Of a DNA stretch of 64,000 nt, positions 27,678-35,477 are shown piece after piece. How positions within the stretch are numbered: the first letter of the stretch is position 1; each line of letters begins with the position of its first letter. The DNA lies in NCBI GenBank assembly GCA_913053875.1, contig CAJXGN010000005.1:1-64000 (forward strand), read 5' to 3'. The notes beneath the pieces are model-generated. The model was not told the origin of the DNA, did not search any database, and saw only the letters and a program-made list of their open reading frames with translations. The position numbers and the translations under genes were made by a program. The stretch is from an uncultured Agromyces sp. (GTDB lineage: Bacteria; Actinomycetota; Actinomycetes; Actinomycetales; Microbacteriaceae).

Positions 27678-28672
27678 GTGGGCACCGAGCTCTGGGCGTC
27701 GCCGTCGCCCTCGCGGCGGCGCCGGCCCGGCACGATGCGTCCCGCGGAGCGCGCCGCGCGCATGACGCCGTCGCCCGCGGCGGTTCCGATGCGGCGCAGG
27801 CGCCCGCCCGTGGCATCCGTCACCTGCGCCTCGTGGGCCGTCGGCTCGATGACCGACGGCACCTGCATCGGCGGCGGCCCGAACGCGAGGCGCGACTGCT
27901 GCAGCACCCGACGGCCGAGCACGTGGTTGCCGGCGCCGCCGATCACGGCGCCGATGCCGAACGGAATCGCCTTGCCGATGAAGCTGGCACCGCCCCGCGC
28001 GGCGAACTGCTTGATGAACGTGTGGCGCAGCCGGTCGACCACGGTCGACATGACGGCCTTCGGCAGGCTGTTCGTGATGAGCTCGCCCCAGTAGGCGTTG
28101 CGGTCGACGCCGGTGCCGGTCGCCTGCCCGGCGAACTGGCGGATCAGGTCGCTGCCCTCGCGGCCGAGCATGAGCGTCATGACGAGCGCGCGCGCCCGAT
28201 CGGGGTTCTCGACCGCGATGCCGTGCACCTCGGCGACCGACTGCGCGAACAGCGCGGTCGCCTCGAGGAACCCGGCCGTCTCGACGCCCGACAGCGCGAG
28301 CGTGACGGGCGTGGAGATCGCGGGGATGACCGCGGTCGCGCCGACGGCCGCGCCGCCCGTGGTGATCGCGGCGAGGTACCGGCGCTCGAGGATGCGCACG
28401 AGCTGCTCGCTGGTCGCGTGCGGCGAACGGCGGCGGATGCCCCGCAGGTGCGCGAGCACGATCGGGCGCTGCACCGCCAGCACGCGGTCGATGGTGCGCA
28501 GCAGCATGGGCGACGGCTCGTCGGCGGGGTCGCGCGGCGGCGTCTCGTCGTGCGGCGCACCCGAGTCGGCCGGTCGGAACTCGGCCTGGTGGGTGGGCTC
28601 GTGAGGCTGCGGATGCGGCAGGTGCGGCGCATCCGACCCCATCGTCGTGATCCTGTACACGGGCTCGGCCAT
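27674..28672 (-). CDS. Conserved membrane-associated protein of unknown function
   Basis: 332 residues. A Pro/His-rich N-terminal tail, then a helical segment LLRTIDRVLAVQRPIVLAHL, a Gly/Ala-rich hydrophobic stretch (GGAAVGATAVIPAISTPVTL) and a second one (IPFGIGAVIGGAGNHVLG), ending in a basic tail. It looks like an inner-face membrane-binding protein; I do not recognise a catalytic motif. ATG 28672 is preferred to ATG 28681 because a TAGGAT -10 covers the upstream ATG and lies seven bases before 28672. It separates the glycosyltransferases from the ABC exporter, so a part in the polymer pathway is possible but unproven. Confidence 0.7.
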   Translation of the reverse strand: MAEPVYRITTMGSDAPHLPHPQPHEPTHQAEFRPADSGAPHDETPPRDPADEPSPMLLRTIDRVLAVQRPIVLAHLRGIRRRSPHATSEQLVRILERRYLAAITTGGAAVGATAVIPAISTPVTLALSGVETAGFLEATALFAQSVAEVHGIAVENPDRARALVMTLMLGREGSDLIRQFAGQATGTGVDRNAYWGELITNSLPKAVMSTVVDRLRHTFIKQFAARGGASFIGKAIPFGIGAVIGGAGNHVLGRRVLQQSRLAFGPPPMQVPSVIEPTAHEAQVTDATGGRLRRIGTAAGDGVMRAARSAGRIVPGRRRREGDGDAQSSVPT

Positions 28673-28679
28673 CGGCGCC

Positions 28680-28685
28680 ATCCTA
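28680..28685 (-). promoter_or_regulatory. TAGGAT -10, seven bases before ATG
   Basis: Minus-strand hexamer overlapping an upstream in-frame ATG; its place argues for the downstream start at 28672. Confidence 0.5.
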
Positions 28686-28738
28686 CGTCGAGCCCATGGC
28701 GGGGCCGAGGGGGTTGCGCCGGGCGGGTCGCGTCGTCG

Positions 28739-29509
28739 CTACCGCTTCGCCGAGTCGGCGTTGTAGCGCTCGAGCACCTCGTCGATCGGTCCGTCGAGCA
28801 CGAGTGCGCCCTTGTCGAGGTACAGGCCGCGCGCACAGAACCGGCGCAGGTCGCGCTCGTTGTGCGAGACGAAGAAGAGGGTGCGCCCGCCCGCGAGCAT
28901 CTCCTCGATGCGGCGGTAGCACTTCTCGCGGAACGCCTTGTCGCCCACCGCGAGCACCTCGTCGACGAGGATCACCGGCTCCTCGAGCTGCGAGATGACG
29001 GCGAACGCGACGCGCACCTTCATGCCGCTCGAGAGGTGCTTGTACGGGGTGTCGAGGAAGTCGCCGATCTCGGCGAACGCGACGATCTCGTCGAACCGCG
29101 CGTCGATCTGGTCGCGCCGCATGCCGTGCAGCCCGGCCGTGAGCATGATGTTGTCGCGCACCGTGAGGTCGTCGACGAAGCCGCCCGTGATCTCGATGAG
29201 CGGGGCGACGCCGCCGTCGACGGTCACGGAGCCTTCGTCGGGCAGCATGACGCCCGCGACGAGCTTCAGCAGCGTCGACTTGCCCTGCCCGTTGCGGCCG
29301 ACCACGCCGATCGCCTCGCCCGGCCGCACGTCGACCGTGACGTTGCGCAGTGCCCAGAACTCGTCGGGGCGCGAGCGGCGCGCGCGGCCGGCCAGCAGGT
29401 CCTTGAACGAGCGGCGACCCCGGCGGTTGCGACGGAAGCGGATGCCGACATCGTCGACGCGGATGGCGCCGCCGTGGCCGGCGGGTGCGCGGAGCGTGGC
29501 ATCCGTCAT
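28739..29509 (-). CDS. Polysaccharide/teichoic-acid ABC exporter ATPase (Wzt/TagH-like)
   Basis: 256 residues. Walker A VVGRNGQGKST, Q-loop region, signature LSSGMKVRVAFA, Walker B VILVDEVLAVGD and H-loop FVSHNERD. The TAGH/Wzt subfamily is recognised by the alpha-helical SFKDLLAGRARR segment before the core, LIEITGGFVDDLTVRDNIML, and the shortened signature SSGM. There is no Wzt-type carbohydrate-binding C-domain, so export is probably not modification-dependent. It forms an ATPase/permease pair with the next gene upstream (stop and start share TGATG). Confidence 0.9.
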   Translation of the reverse strand: MTDATLRAPAGHGGAIRVDDVGIRFRRNRRGRRSFKDLLAGRARRSRPDEFWALRNVTVDVRPGEAIGVVGRNGQGKSTLLKLVAGVMLPDEGSVTVDGGVAPLIEITGGFVDDLTVRDNIMLTAGLHGMRRDQIDARFDEIVAFAEIGDFLDTPYKHLSSGMKVRVAFAVISQLEEPVILVDEVLAVGDKAFREKCYRRIEEMLAGGRTLFFVSHNERDLRRFCARGLYLDKGALVLDGPIDEVLERYNADSAKR

Positions 29510-30318
29510 CAGATCTCCTTCAGCACGGCGCGCTCGGTGCGCCGGAACACCCAGACGCCGATGGCGAGGAACCCGAGCGACATGGCCGCCGAGACGCCGA
29601 CCGCGAACCAGTCGAGCTCGCCGGGGAAGAACCCGGCGCGGTAGAGGCCGAAGATGCCGGTGAGGGGATTGAACGCCGCCCACGGCTGCAGCGACTCGGG
29701 CAGGTTCGACGTGCCGTAGACGATGGGGGAGGCGTAGAAGAGGAAGCGCAGCACGAGCTTGACTGCTCGCTCGAAGTCGCGGAAGAACACGACGAGCGGC
29801 GCCACGATGAGCCCGAGGCCGACCACGAGCACCGCCTGGATCACGATCGCGAGCGGGAACAGCAGCAGCTCCCAGTGCACCCCGGCGCGGAAGGCGATCG
29901 CGAACGCCGCGAGCACCGGGATCGCGAGCAGGAACTCGATGCCCTTCGACAGCGCGATGCGGGTCACCCAGACCGTGCGCGGCAGCTTCGTCGAGCGCAC
30001 GAGCTTCGCGTCCTTCAGGAACGCCCGGGTCGAGTCGGACACCGACCCGGTGAACCACATCCACGGCAGCAGCGCCGCGAGAAGAAACACGATGTAGGGC
30101 TCGGTGCCGACCAGGCGCTGGAAGACCACCGTGAAGACGAACCAGTAGATCGCCGCCATCACGAGCGGATCGAGGATCGACCAGAGGTAGCCGAGCGCCG
30201 ACGTGGAGTAGCGCACCTTGAGGTCGCGCGTCGTCAGCAGCCACAGCGCGTGCCGGTACCGCGACCAGGGGCTCCGCGCATACGGGTGCGCGTCGGCATA
30301 GCTGGTCACGACACTCAT
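29509..30318 (-). CDS. ABC-2 type exporter permease (Wzm/TagG-like)
   Basis: 269 residues with six TM helices. RYRHALWLLTTRDLKVRYSTS is the amphipathic interface helix typical of TagG/Wzm, followed by LGYLWSILDPLVMAAIYWFVF, and the PLVVFFRDFERAVKLVLRFLFYASPIVY segment characteristic of ABC-2 polymer exporters. With the downstream ATPase it should flip an undecaprenyl-linked glycopolymer. ATG 30318 is given; a TACGAT hexamer overlapping this ATG would fit GTG 30309 (three codons in) as a leaderless start. Confidence 0.9.
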   Translation of the reverse strand: MSVVTSYADAHPYARSPWSRYRHALWLLTTRDLKVRYSTSALGYLWSILDPLVMAAIYWFVFTVVFQRLVGTEPYIVFLLAALLPWMWFTGSVSDSTRAFLKDAKLVRSTKLPRTVWVTRIALSKGIEFLLAIPVLAAFAIAFRAGVHWELLLFPLAIVIQAVLVVGLGLIVAPLVVFFRDFERAVKLVLRFLFYASPIVYGTSNLPESLQPWAAFNPLTGIFGLYRAGFFPGELDWFAVGVSAAMSLGFLAIGVWVFRRTERAVLKEI

Positions 30319-30426
30319 CGTAGAGGCCGCCGGGGCCCGCACGGCGCAGGCGCGATCCCCGGCGATGCGCCGATCGCGGTTCGGCGGCGATAGGTTGGGA
30401 GCATCGAGAACGGTGGAGGCCAACCG

Positions 30427-30978
30427 GTGGATCGGGTCAGTACGCGCGTCATCCTGAGCTGTGCGGCGATCGGCGTCGGTGGCGGATTGTTCGCCGCGGG
30501 CGCCGGCTACCTCGCCGGCCTCATCGCGGTCATCGCGCCAGTGCTCTACGGGGTGACGATCGGCACGCACTTCCTGCCGAGCGCGGTCGGCCTCGCGCTG
30601 CTGCGCCGGCCCGGCACGGCCGTGCTCACCGGGTTGATCGCCGGCCTCGTGGCATCCGCCTTCGCCCCGCAGTGGCTGCTGCGCTACCTCGGCACGGGGC
30701 TGCTCGTGGGCGTACTGCTCGAGCTGCCGTTCCTCGTCACGCGCTACCGCAAGTGGTCGGCGTGGCTGTACTACCTCGCCGCGGGCGGGTCGGGCGTCGT
30801 GCTCGGCGTCGCGGTGTTCATCGCGCTGGGCGCCGAGTACTACGCGCCCGTCGTCTGGGCGATCGCGCTGCCGCTGTACGTGCTGAGCCCCATCGTCTTC
30901 ACCTGGCTCGGCCGGGTCATCGCCGCCGCGCTCGAACGCGCGGGCGTCGCACGGTCGTCGCGCCAGCGCACCGGCTGA
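30427..30978 (+). CDS. Integral membrane protein, ECF-transporter S-component-like
   Basis: 183 residues, five to six TM helices, short loops. Gly/Ala-rich helices (VGGGLFAAGAGYLAGLIAV, AVLTGLIAGLVASAFAPQWL) and the GTGLLVGVLLELPFL segment resemble YkoE-type S components of energy-coupling-factor vitamin transporters. No ATPase or EcfT gene adjoins it, so it would need a shared module elsewhere. The substrate (thiamine precursor in YkoE) is a guess. GTG 30427 has GGAGG seven bases upstream; TAGGTT at 30391-30396 is a likely -10. Confidence 0.6.
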   Translation: MDRVSTRVILSCAAIGVGGGLFAAGAGYLAGLIAVIAPVLYGVTIGTHFLPSAVGLALLRRPGTAVLTGLIAGLVASAFAPQWLLRYLGTGLLVGVLLELPFLVTRYRKWSAWLYYLAAGGSGVVLGVAVFIALGAEYYAPVVWAIALPLYVLSPIVFTWLGRVIAAALERAGVARSSRQRTG

Positions 30979-31045
30979 GTCCCACGGGCCACCTGGGTCC
31001 CGCGCACCGCCCGGCCACGCGCACCGGCTGGGCCCAGCGGAACGA

Positions 31046-31081
31046 CGAAGCGCCGGCGACCCGAGGGGCGCCGGCGCTTCG
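31046..31081. terminator. Convergent terminator hairpin
   Basis: A 13-base perfect stem (31046-31058 with 31069-31081) and a ten-base loop lie between two convergent genes, ten bases from the minus-strand stop. It can serve both. Confidence 0.65.
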
Positions 31082-31091
31082 GGAGCGGCGA

Positions 31092-31784
31092 TCACACGAA
31101 GTGGTTCGCGCGCTCCAGGTCTTCCGCGAAGTCGATCTCGACCGCGTACAGGTCGGAGATGTCGAGCGGCTCGACGAGCATGCCGTCCTGCGCGATCGCC
31201 AGCTCGAGGCCGCGCTCGAAGTAGTCCTGGTCGTCGACCTGCTGCAGGCGGCGCACCAACGCGGCCTTGTCGTGCGCGGCGACGTAGTTGATGCCGACCG
31301 CCTCGCCGAGGCCGCCGACGACCTGCTTCGAGAGCTGCTCGATGTAGCCCTCGGCGCCGGTCGTGTACTTGACCTCCTCGTCGGAGACCTTCGACGTGTT
31401 GACGGTCACGAACGACTGCTCGCGGGCGATGAGCGCGACCGCGCGGTCGAGCACGCGCGGGTCGTAGACGACGTCGCCGTTCATCCAGAGCACGCCGCCC
31501 GACTGCGAGGCGCGCAGCGCGCGGAGCAGGCTCTTCGACGTGTTGGTCTGGTCGTACTCCTCGTTGTAGACGAACGAGGCCTCGGGGAACGACTCGATGA
31601 TGTGCTCGAGCTTGTAGCCGACGACGATGGTCACGCCCGCGGCGTTGCCGAACGCGTGGTGGATGTTGTCGAACTGCTGCTGCATGATGGTGCGGCCGTC
31701 GCTCAACGGGGTCAGCGGCTTGGGAAGGCTGCGACCGAGTCGACTGCCCATGCCCGCCGCGAGGATCACGATCTGGGTGCTCAC
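31092..31784 (-). CDS. Nucleotidyltransferase (phospho-sugar/choline type)
   Basis: 230 residues of the NTP_transferase (GT-A-like) family: GMGSRLGRSLPKPL at 11-24 is the NTP-binding signature, WMNGDVVYD carries the metal-binding Asp, and VEIDFAEDLERA closes the fold. The size and the EEYDQTNTSKSLLRAL segment are like LicC-type CTP:phosphocholine cytidylyltransferases and related CDP-polyol synthases. Next to a CDP-glycerol-type polymerase and polymer exporter, making the activated alcohol or sugar donor is a reasonable role. GTG 31784 is supported by AAGGAG eight bases upstream. Its upstream region to 32060 (about 275 bases) holds only candidate promoters, including a minus-strand TAGTCT near 31917-31922. 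Confidence 0.8.
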   Translation of the reverse strand: MSTQIVILAAGMGSRLGRSLPKPLTPLSDGRTIMQQQFDNIHHAFGNAAGVTIVVGYKLEHIIESFPEASFVYNEEYDQTNTSKSLLRALRASQSGGVLWMNGDVVYDPRVLDRAVALIAREQSFVTVNTSKVSDEEVKYTTGAEGYIEQLSKQVVGGLGEAVGINYVAAHDKAALVRRLQQVDDQDYFERGLELAIAQDGMLVEPLDISDLYAVEIDFAEDLERANHFV

Positions 31785-32060
31785 TGCATCTCCTTGCTGT
31801 GGTGGCGGATGCAGCGGGGGAGACGATCGACGATCCTGCTCAGCCTCGTGTCGAGTCGTTTCCCTGCCGTTCATCCGGAAGTTCACATCTGGACACACCG
31901 TTATGCCGGGGGTCAGACTACCGGAACCGCCTGAGCGGCCGCCATCGTCCGACGCACCGTAGTCAGATTGTGACACGTCTCGTGTACCGTGGCCCGGAAG
32001 CGCCGCGATCGAGCATTCGGGGGAACGCATGGAAGACGCGCGCGAGCCGGGGTGGCTTGC

Positions 32061-32066
32061 TAGGTT
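32061..32066 (+). promoter_or_regulatory. TAGGTT -10, six bases before GTG
   Basis: Predicts a leaderless mRNA starting at GTG 32073. Confidence 0.5.
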
Positions 32067-32072
32067 GGGACG

Positions 32073-33602
32073 GTGACACCCGTGCCGCCGTTCCGGGATG
32101 ACGGAGAACGAACCGATGGGCCCGACGAGGGCGCATCGGGCAACGGCGCGGGCCGAAACGGCTCCAAGCGCACGTCGTCGTCGCGCTCGGCCTCGGGTCG
32201 TGCCGCGAGCGCGCGCGGCGCCGCGGCGCGCCGCACCGCCGCCGACCAGTCGCGCGCGAAGTCGCAGGCCGTCGCGGACGCGAAGTCGTCGCGCACCGGA
32301 ACGACGACCGCGGTCGTCGAACGGCGGCGGCAGGCCAAGGTCGCCGCGTCCACCGTCGTCGGCGCCTCGCGCACCGAGCCCGGCCCCATGGGCGGAGCGG
32401 CGGCGGTCGAGGAGGACCCGGTCGAGGTCGACTCGTTCGACGAGTCGCCGGTGACGGATGCCGCCCAGGGCACGCTTCCGCCCGACGAGGCCCTCCTGCT
32501 GGTCGGCGAGGAGGAGGAAGAGGTCGACCTCGAGGCCGAGTCCGCGCCCGACACGTCCGCCGAGCTCGACTCGGAGGCCGACGTAGGGGCCGAGGCGGAG
32601 GCCGACGTCGACGCCGATGCGGACCTCGACGCCGACGCAGACGCGGACCTCGACGCCGCCGCGGAGGAAGTCGCCCCCGCGGCGGACGAGCTCGAGACGG
32701 AGTTCGCCGCGGACTTCGCGATCGAGCCCGAGCCGGAGCCGGAGCCTGCGCCCGTGCGCAGGCCCAAGGGCCAGCGCCCGCCGCGCCGGTTCGCGCGCCG
32801 CACCAGCATCCGCCCGGCGCGTCCCGCACCCGGCGAGGACGCCCCCGTCGTGCTCTCACTCGCCGGACTCGGCAAGCGCTACGGCTCGACGGTCGCCGTC
32901 GCGGACGTGAGCCTCGAGGTGCGCGCCGGTTCGTTCTACGGCATCGTCGGCCCGAACGGCGCCGGCAAGACCACGACCCTCTCGATGATCTCGGGGCTGC
33001 TCCGGCCCGACTCCGGCGCGGTGACCGTGCACGGCATCGACGTCTGGAAGGACCCGCGTCGGGCGAAGCAGGCGCTCGGCGTGCTGCCCGACCGGCTGCG
33101 CGTGTTCGACCGCCTCACCGGCAGCCAGCTGCTCTACTACGCGGGCATCCTGCGCGGCATGAACGCGAAGACCGTGCGCTCCCGCTCGGCCGACCTCGCG
33201 GCGGCGTTCGGCATCGAGGAGGCGCTCGACCGCCTCGTCGCCGACTACAGCGCCGGCATGACGAAGAAGATCGCCCTCGCGGCATCCATGATCCACTCGC
33301 CGCGCGTGCTCGTGCTCGACGAGCCGTTCGAGTCGGTCGACCCGGTGTCGACCGCGAACATCAGCGACATCCTGCAGCGGTTCGCCGACCGCGGCGGCAC
33401 GGTGATCATCTCGAGCCACGGCATGGACCTCATCGAGCGCGCGTGCGACAGCGTCGCCGTCATCGTCGGCGGCAAGGTGCTCGCCGAGGGCACGATGGAC
33501 GAGGTGCGCGACGGTCGCACGCTGGAGGACCGGTTCGTCGACCTCGCGGGTGGGCGCAAGGCCGCGGAGGGGCTCGAGTGGTTGCACAGCTCGTCCGACT
33601 GA
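32073..33602 (+). CDS. ABC exporter ATPase with long disordered N-terminus
   Basis: 509 residues. The ABC core begins near residue 262: Walker A GPNGAGKTT, signature YSAGMTKKIALA (a YSxGM variant), Walker B VLVLDEPFE and H-loop SSHGMD, as in drug/lipid or bacteriocin-type ABC-2 exporters. Before it lie about 255 residues with no domain: a Ser/Ala/Arg-rich basic half (1-95), then a strongly acidic half with alternating Asp-Ala (DADADLDADADADLDA near 180-200) and a Glu-Pro run. Such a tail is unusual for an ABC ATPase. The permease follows with a 25-base overlap. The substrate is unknown. Confidence 0.85.
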   Translation: MTPVPPFRDDGERTDGPDEGASGNGAGRNGSKRTSSSRSASGRAASARGAAARRTAADQSRAKSQAVADAKSSRTGTTTAVVERRRQAKVAASTVVGASRTEPGPMGGAAAVEEDPVEVDSFDESPVTDAAQGTLPPDEALLLVGEEEEEVDLEAESAPDTSAELDSEADVGAEAEADVDADADLDADADADLDAAAEEVAPAADELETEFAADFAIEPEPEPEPAPVRRPKGQRPPRRFARRTSIRPARPAPGEDAPVVLSLAGLGKRYGSTVAVADVSLEVRAGSFYGIVGPNGAGKTTTLSMISGLLRPDSGAVTVHGIDVWKDPRRAKQALGVLPDRLRVFDRLTGSQLLYYAGILRGMNAKTVRSRSADLAAAFGIEEALDRLVADYSAGMTKKIALAASMIHSPRVLVLDEPFESVDPVSTANISDILQRFADRGGTVIISSHGMDLIERACDSVAVIVGGKVLAEGTMDEVRDGRTLEDRFVDLAGGRKAAEGLEWLHSSSD

Positions 33603-35152
33603 AGCTGCAGCTGCTGGCGAACATGTTCCGCCGCTCGGCCTGGCAGGTCGTCGGCATCACGCTGGGCATCGTCTACGGCGTCGGCGTCTCGCTGTTCATC
33701 ACCGTGATCCTCGCCGGGCTGCGGTTCGCGCCCGACACCGGGCTCATCCGCGACGTGCTCGTCGTCGCGGGCTCGGTCGTGGTTGCGGGCTTCATCGTCG
33801 TGCCGCTCATCCTGGGCGTCGACGACAGCATGGACCCGCGCCGCTTCGCGCTGCTCGGCATGCCCGACCGCACCCTGGCCACGGGGCTCGCGGTCGCCGC
33901 GATGGTCGGTATCCCCACGGTCGTGCTCGGCATCGGGCTGGTCGGCACCGTCATCACCTGGAGCCGCGGGTTCTGGGTCACCCTGCTCGCGCTGCTGGCC
34001 GCCGCGATCGCGTTCGCCACGTGCGTGCTGCTCGCCCGCGTCGCGACGTCGATCGGCGCGTTCGCGCTGTCGACGCGTCGCTCGCGCGAGGCGCTCGGCG
34101 TGATCGGCATCGTGCTCGCCGTGCTGTCGGCCCCCGCGCTGCTCTCGCTGCTCACGGTCGACTGGGCTCGCTCGGGCCTGCGCGTGCTCGAGCAGCTCGC
34201 CGCCGTGCTCGCCTGGACGCCGCTCGGCGCGGTCTGGGCCATCCCGGGCGACGCCGCCTCCGGGCAGGTCTGGACGGCGCTGTTCAAGCTGCTGCTCGCG
34301 GCCGCGACGGTCGTGGCGCTGTGGTTCGCCTGGCAGTGGATCGTCGCCCGCATGCTCGTGACGCCGGGCCGCGAGGCATCCGCCCGCTCGTACCGCGGGC
34401 TCGGCTGGTTCGACGTGCTGCTCGGCACCCCGACGTCCGCCGTCACGGCCCGCACGCTGACGTACATCTTCCGCGACGCCCGCTACTGGGCGTCGTACCT
34501 GATCCTGCCGATCGCGCCCGTGCTCGTGGTCGTGCCGCTCGGCATCGCGGGCGTCGACCCGAGCCTGCTCGCGCTCATCCCGGTGCCGATGGTCGCGCTG
34601 TTCCTCGCCTGGACGGTGCACAACGACGTCGCCATGGACTCGACGGCGGTGTGGATGCACGTCGTCTCCGGCATCCGGGGCACCGCCGACCGGGTCGGCC
34701 GGCTCCTGCCGGTGCTCATCGTCGGGGTGGTGGTCATCGCCGTGGGCTCGCCGATCAGCGCCATGTTCTTCGGCGACATGGCGGTGCTCCCCGCGATCGT
34801 GGGGGTGAGCGGATGCCTCCTCGGCAGCGCCCTCGGCATCGGCAGCATCGTCTCGGCGCGCTTCCCGTACCCCGCCGTGAAGCCGGGCGACAGCCCGTTC
34901 CAGGCGCCGCAGTCGTCGTCGAGCATCGCGGCGTTCGTGCAGTCGATCACGATGGTCGTGTCGATCGTGTTCGCGCTGCCGGCCGTGTGGTTCACCTGGC
35001 GCGGCATGTCGGGCATCGACCGCTGGTACGACTCGGCGCTGTGGTCGGGCCTCGGCATCGGCGTCGCGGTGCTCGTCGGGGGCGTGCTGATCGGCGGCGC
35101 GGTGTTCACGCGTCGTGGCCCCGAGATCCTCGCGGCGGCGCAGCGGGCGTAG
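33578..35152 (+). CDS. ABC exporter permease, 12-TM type
   Basis: 524 residues with roughly 12 TM helices, for example WQVVGITLGIVYGVGVSLFI and VLIVGVVVIAVGSPISAMFF. It lacks a binding-protein-dependent EAA loop and resembles the large actinobacterial ABC-2-like permeases paired with single ATPases. Start GTG 33578 follows GGAGGGG with a five-base spacer and lies within the ATPase gene, so the two are coupled. Its TAG stop doubles as the first three bases of the next gene's -10 element. Confidence 0.8.
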   Translation: MVAQLVRLKLQLLANMFRRSAWQVVGITLGIVYGVGVSLFITVILAGLRFAPDTGLIRDVLVVAGSVVVAGFIVVPLILGVDDSMDPRRFALLGMPDRTLATGLAVAAMVGIPTVVLGIGLVGTVITWSRGFWVTLLALLAAAIAFATCVLLARVATSIGAFALSTRRSREALGVIGIVLAVLSAPALLSLLTVDWARSGLRVLEQLAAVLAWTPLGAVWAIPGDAASGQVWTALFKLLLAAATVVALWFAWQWIVARMLVTPGREASARSYRGLGWFDVLLGTPTSAVTARTLTYIFRDARYWASYLILPIAPVLVVVPLGIAGVDPSLLALIPVPMVALFLAWTVHNDVAMDSTAVWMHVVSGIRGTADRVGRLLPVLIVGVVVIAVGSPISAMFFGDMAVLPAIVGVSGCLLGSALGIGSIVSARFPYPAVKPGDSPFQAPQSSSSIAAFVQSITMVVSIVFALPAVWFTWRGMSGIDRWYDSALWSGLGIGVAVLVGGVLIGGAVFTRRGPEILAAAQRA

Positions 35153-35155
35153 AAT
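35150..35155 (+). promoter_or_regulatory. TAGAAT -10 containing the upstream stop codon
   Basis: TAGAAT starts with the TAG stop of the permease and lies seven bases before ATG 35163, predicting an independent leaderless transcript for the DUF3039 gene. Confidence 0.55.
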
Positions 35156-35162
35156 CTCGGGC

Positions 35163-35450
35163 ATGGTCCCCGACGTCCGCGCCAGCATCGCCGATCCCGA
35201 CAGCTCCGGCGGCAGCACGTCCGTGCTCGACCGCGAGCTCGAGAAGCTGCTCGAGGAAGAGGGGGTCGAGCCCGGCGACCACGAGCGCTTCTCGCACTAC
35301 GTGAAGAAGGACAAGATCCTCGAGTCGGCCATCACCGGCAAGCCGGTGAAGGCGCTCTGCGGCAAGAGGTGGACGCCCGGGCGCGACCCGGAGAAGTTCC
35401 CGGTGTGCCCGACCTGCAAGGAGATCTACGAGAAGATGAAGTCCGAGTAG
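35163..35450 (+). CDS. DUF3039 small zinc-ribbon-like protein
   Basis: 95 residues. A helical acidic N-terminal half (VLDRELEKLLEEEG) precedes FSHYVKKDKILESAITGKPVKALCGK and a CxxC pair (VCPTCKEIYEKM), giving three Cys able to bind zinc. DUF3039 is conserved in actinobacteria and found next to varied genes; its function is not established. The high Lys content and small size would suit a nucleic-acid or ribosome-associated protein, which is inference only. Confidence 0.85.
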   Translation: MVPDVRASIADPDSSGGSTSVLDRELEKLLEEEGVEPGDHERFSHYVKKDKILESAITGKPVKALCGKRWTPGRDPEKFPVCPTCKEIYEKMKSE

Positions 35451-35477
35451 GGACTTCTCCTCGTCGGTGCCGCTGCG

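Noticed and set aside
31785..32060. Riboswitch or small RNA in the 275-base gap before the nucleotidyltransferase
   Set aside because: Only short inverted repeats (such as ACACG/CGTGT) and -10-like hexamers are visible; no known riboswitch core recognised.
33245..35218. 657-residue minus-strand frame opposite the ABC permease
   Set aside because: Arg/His/Glu-rich shadow of the permease and ATPase genes with no motif.
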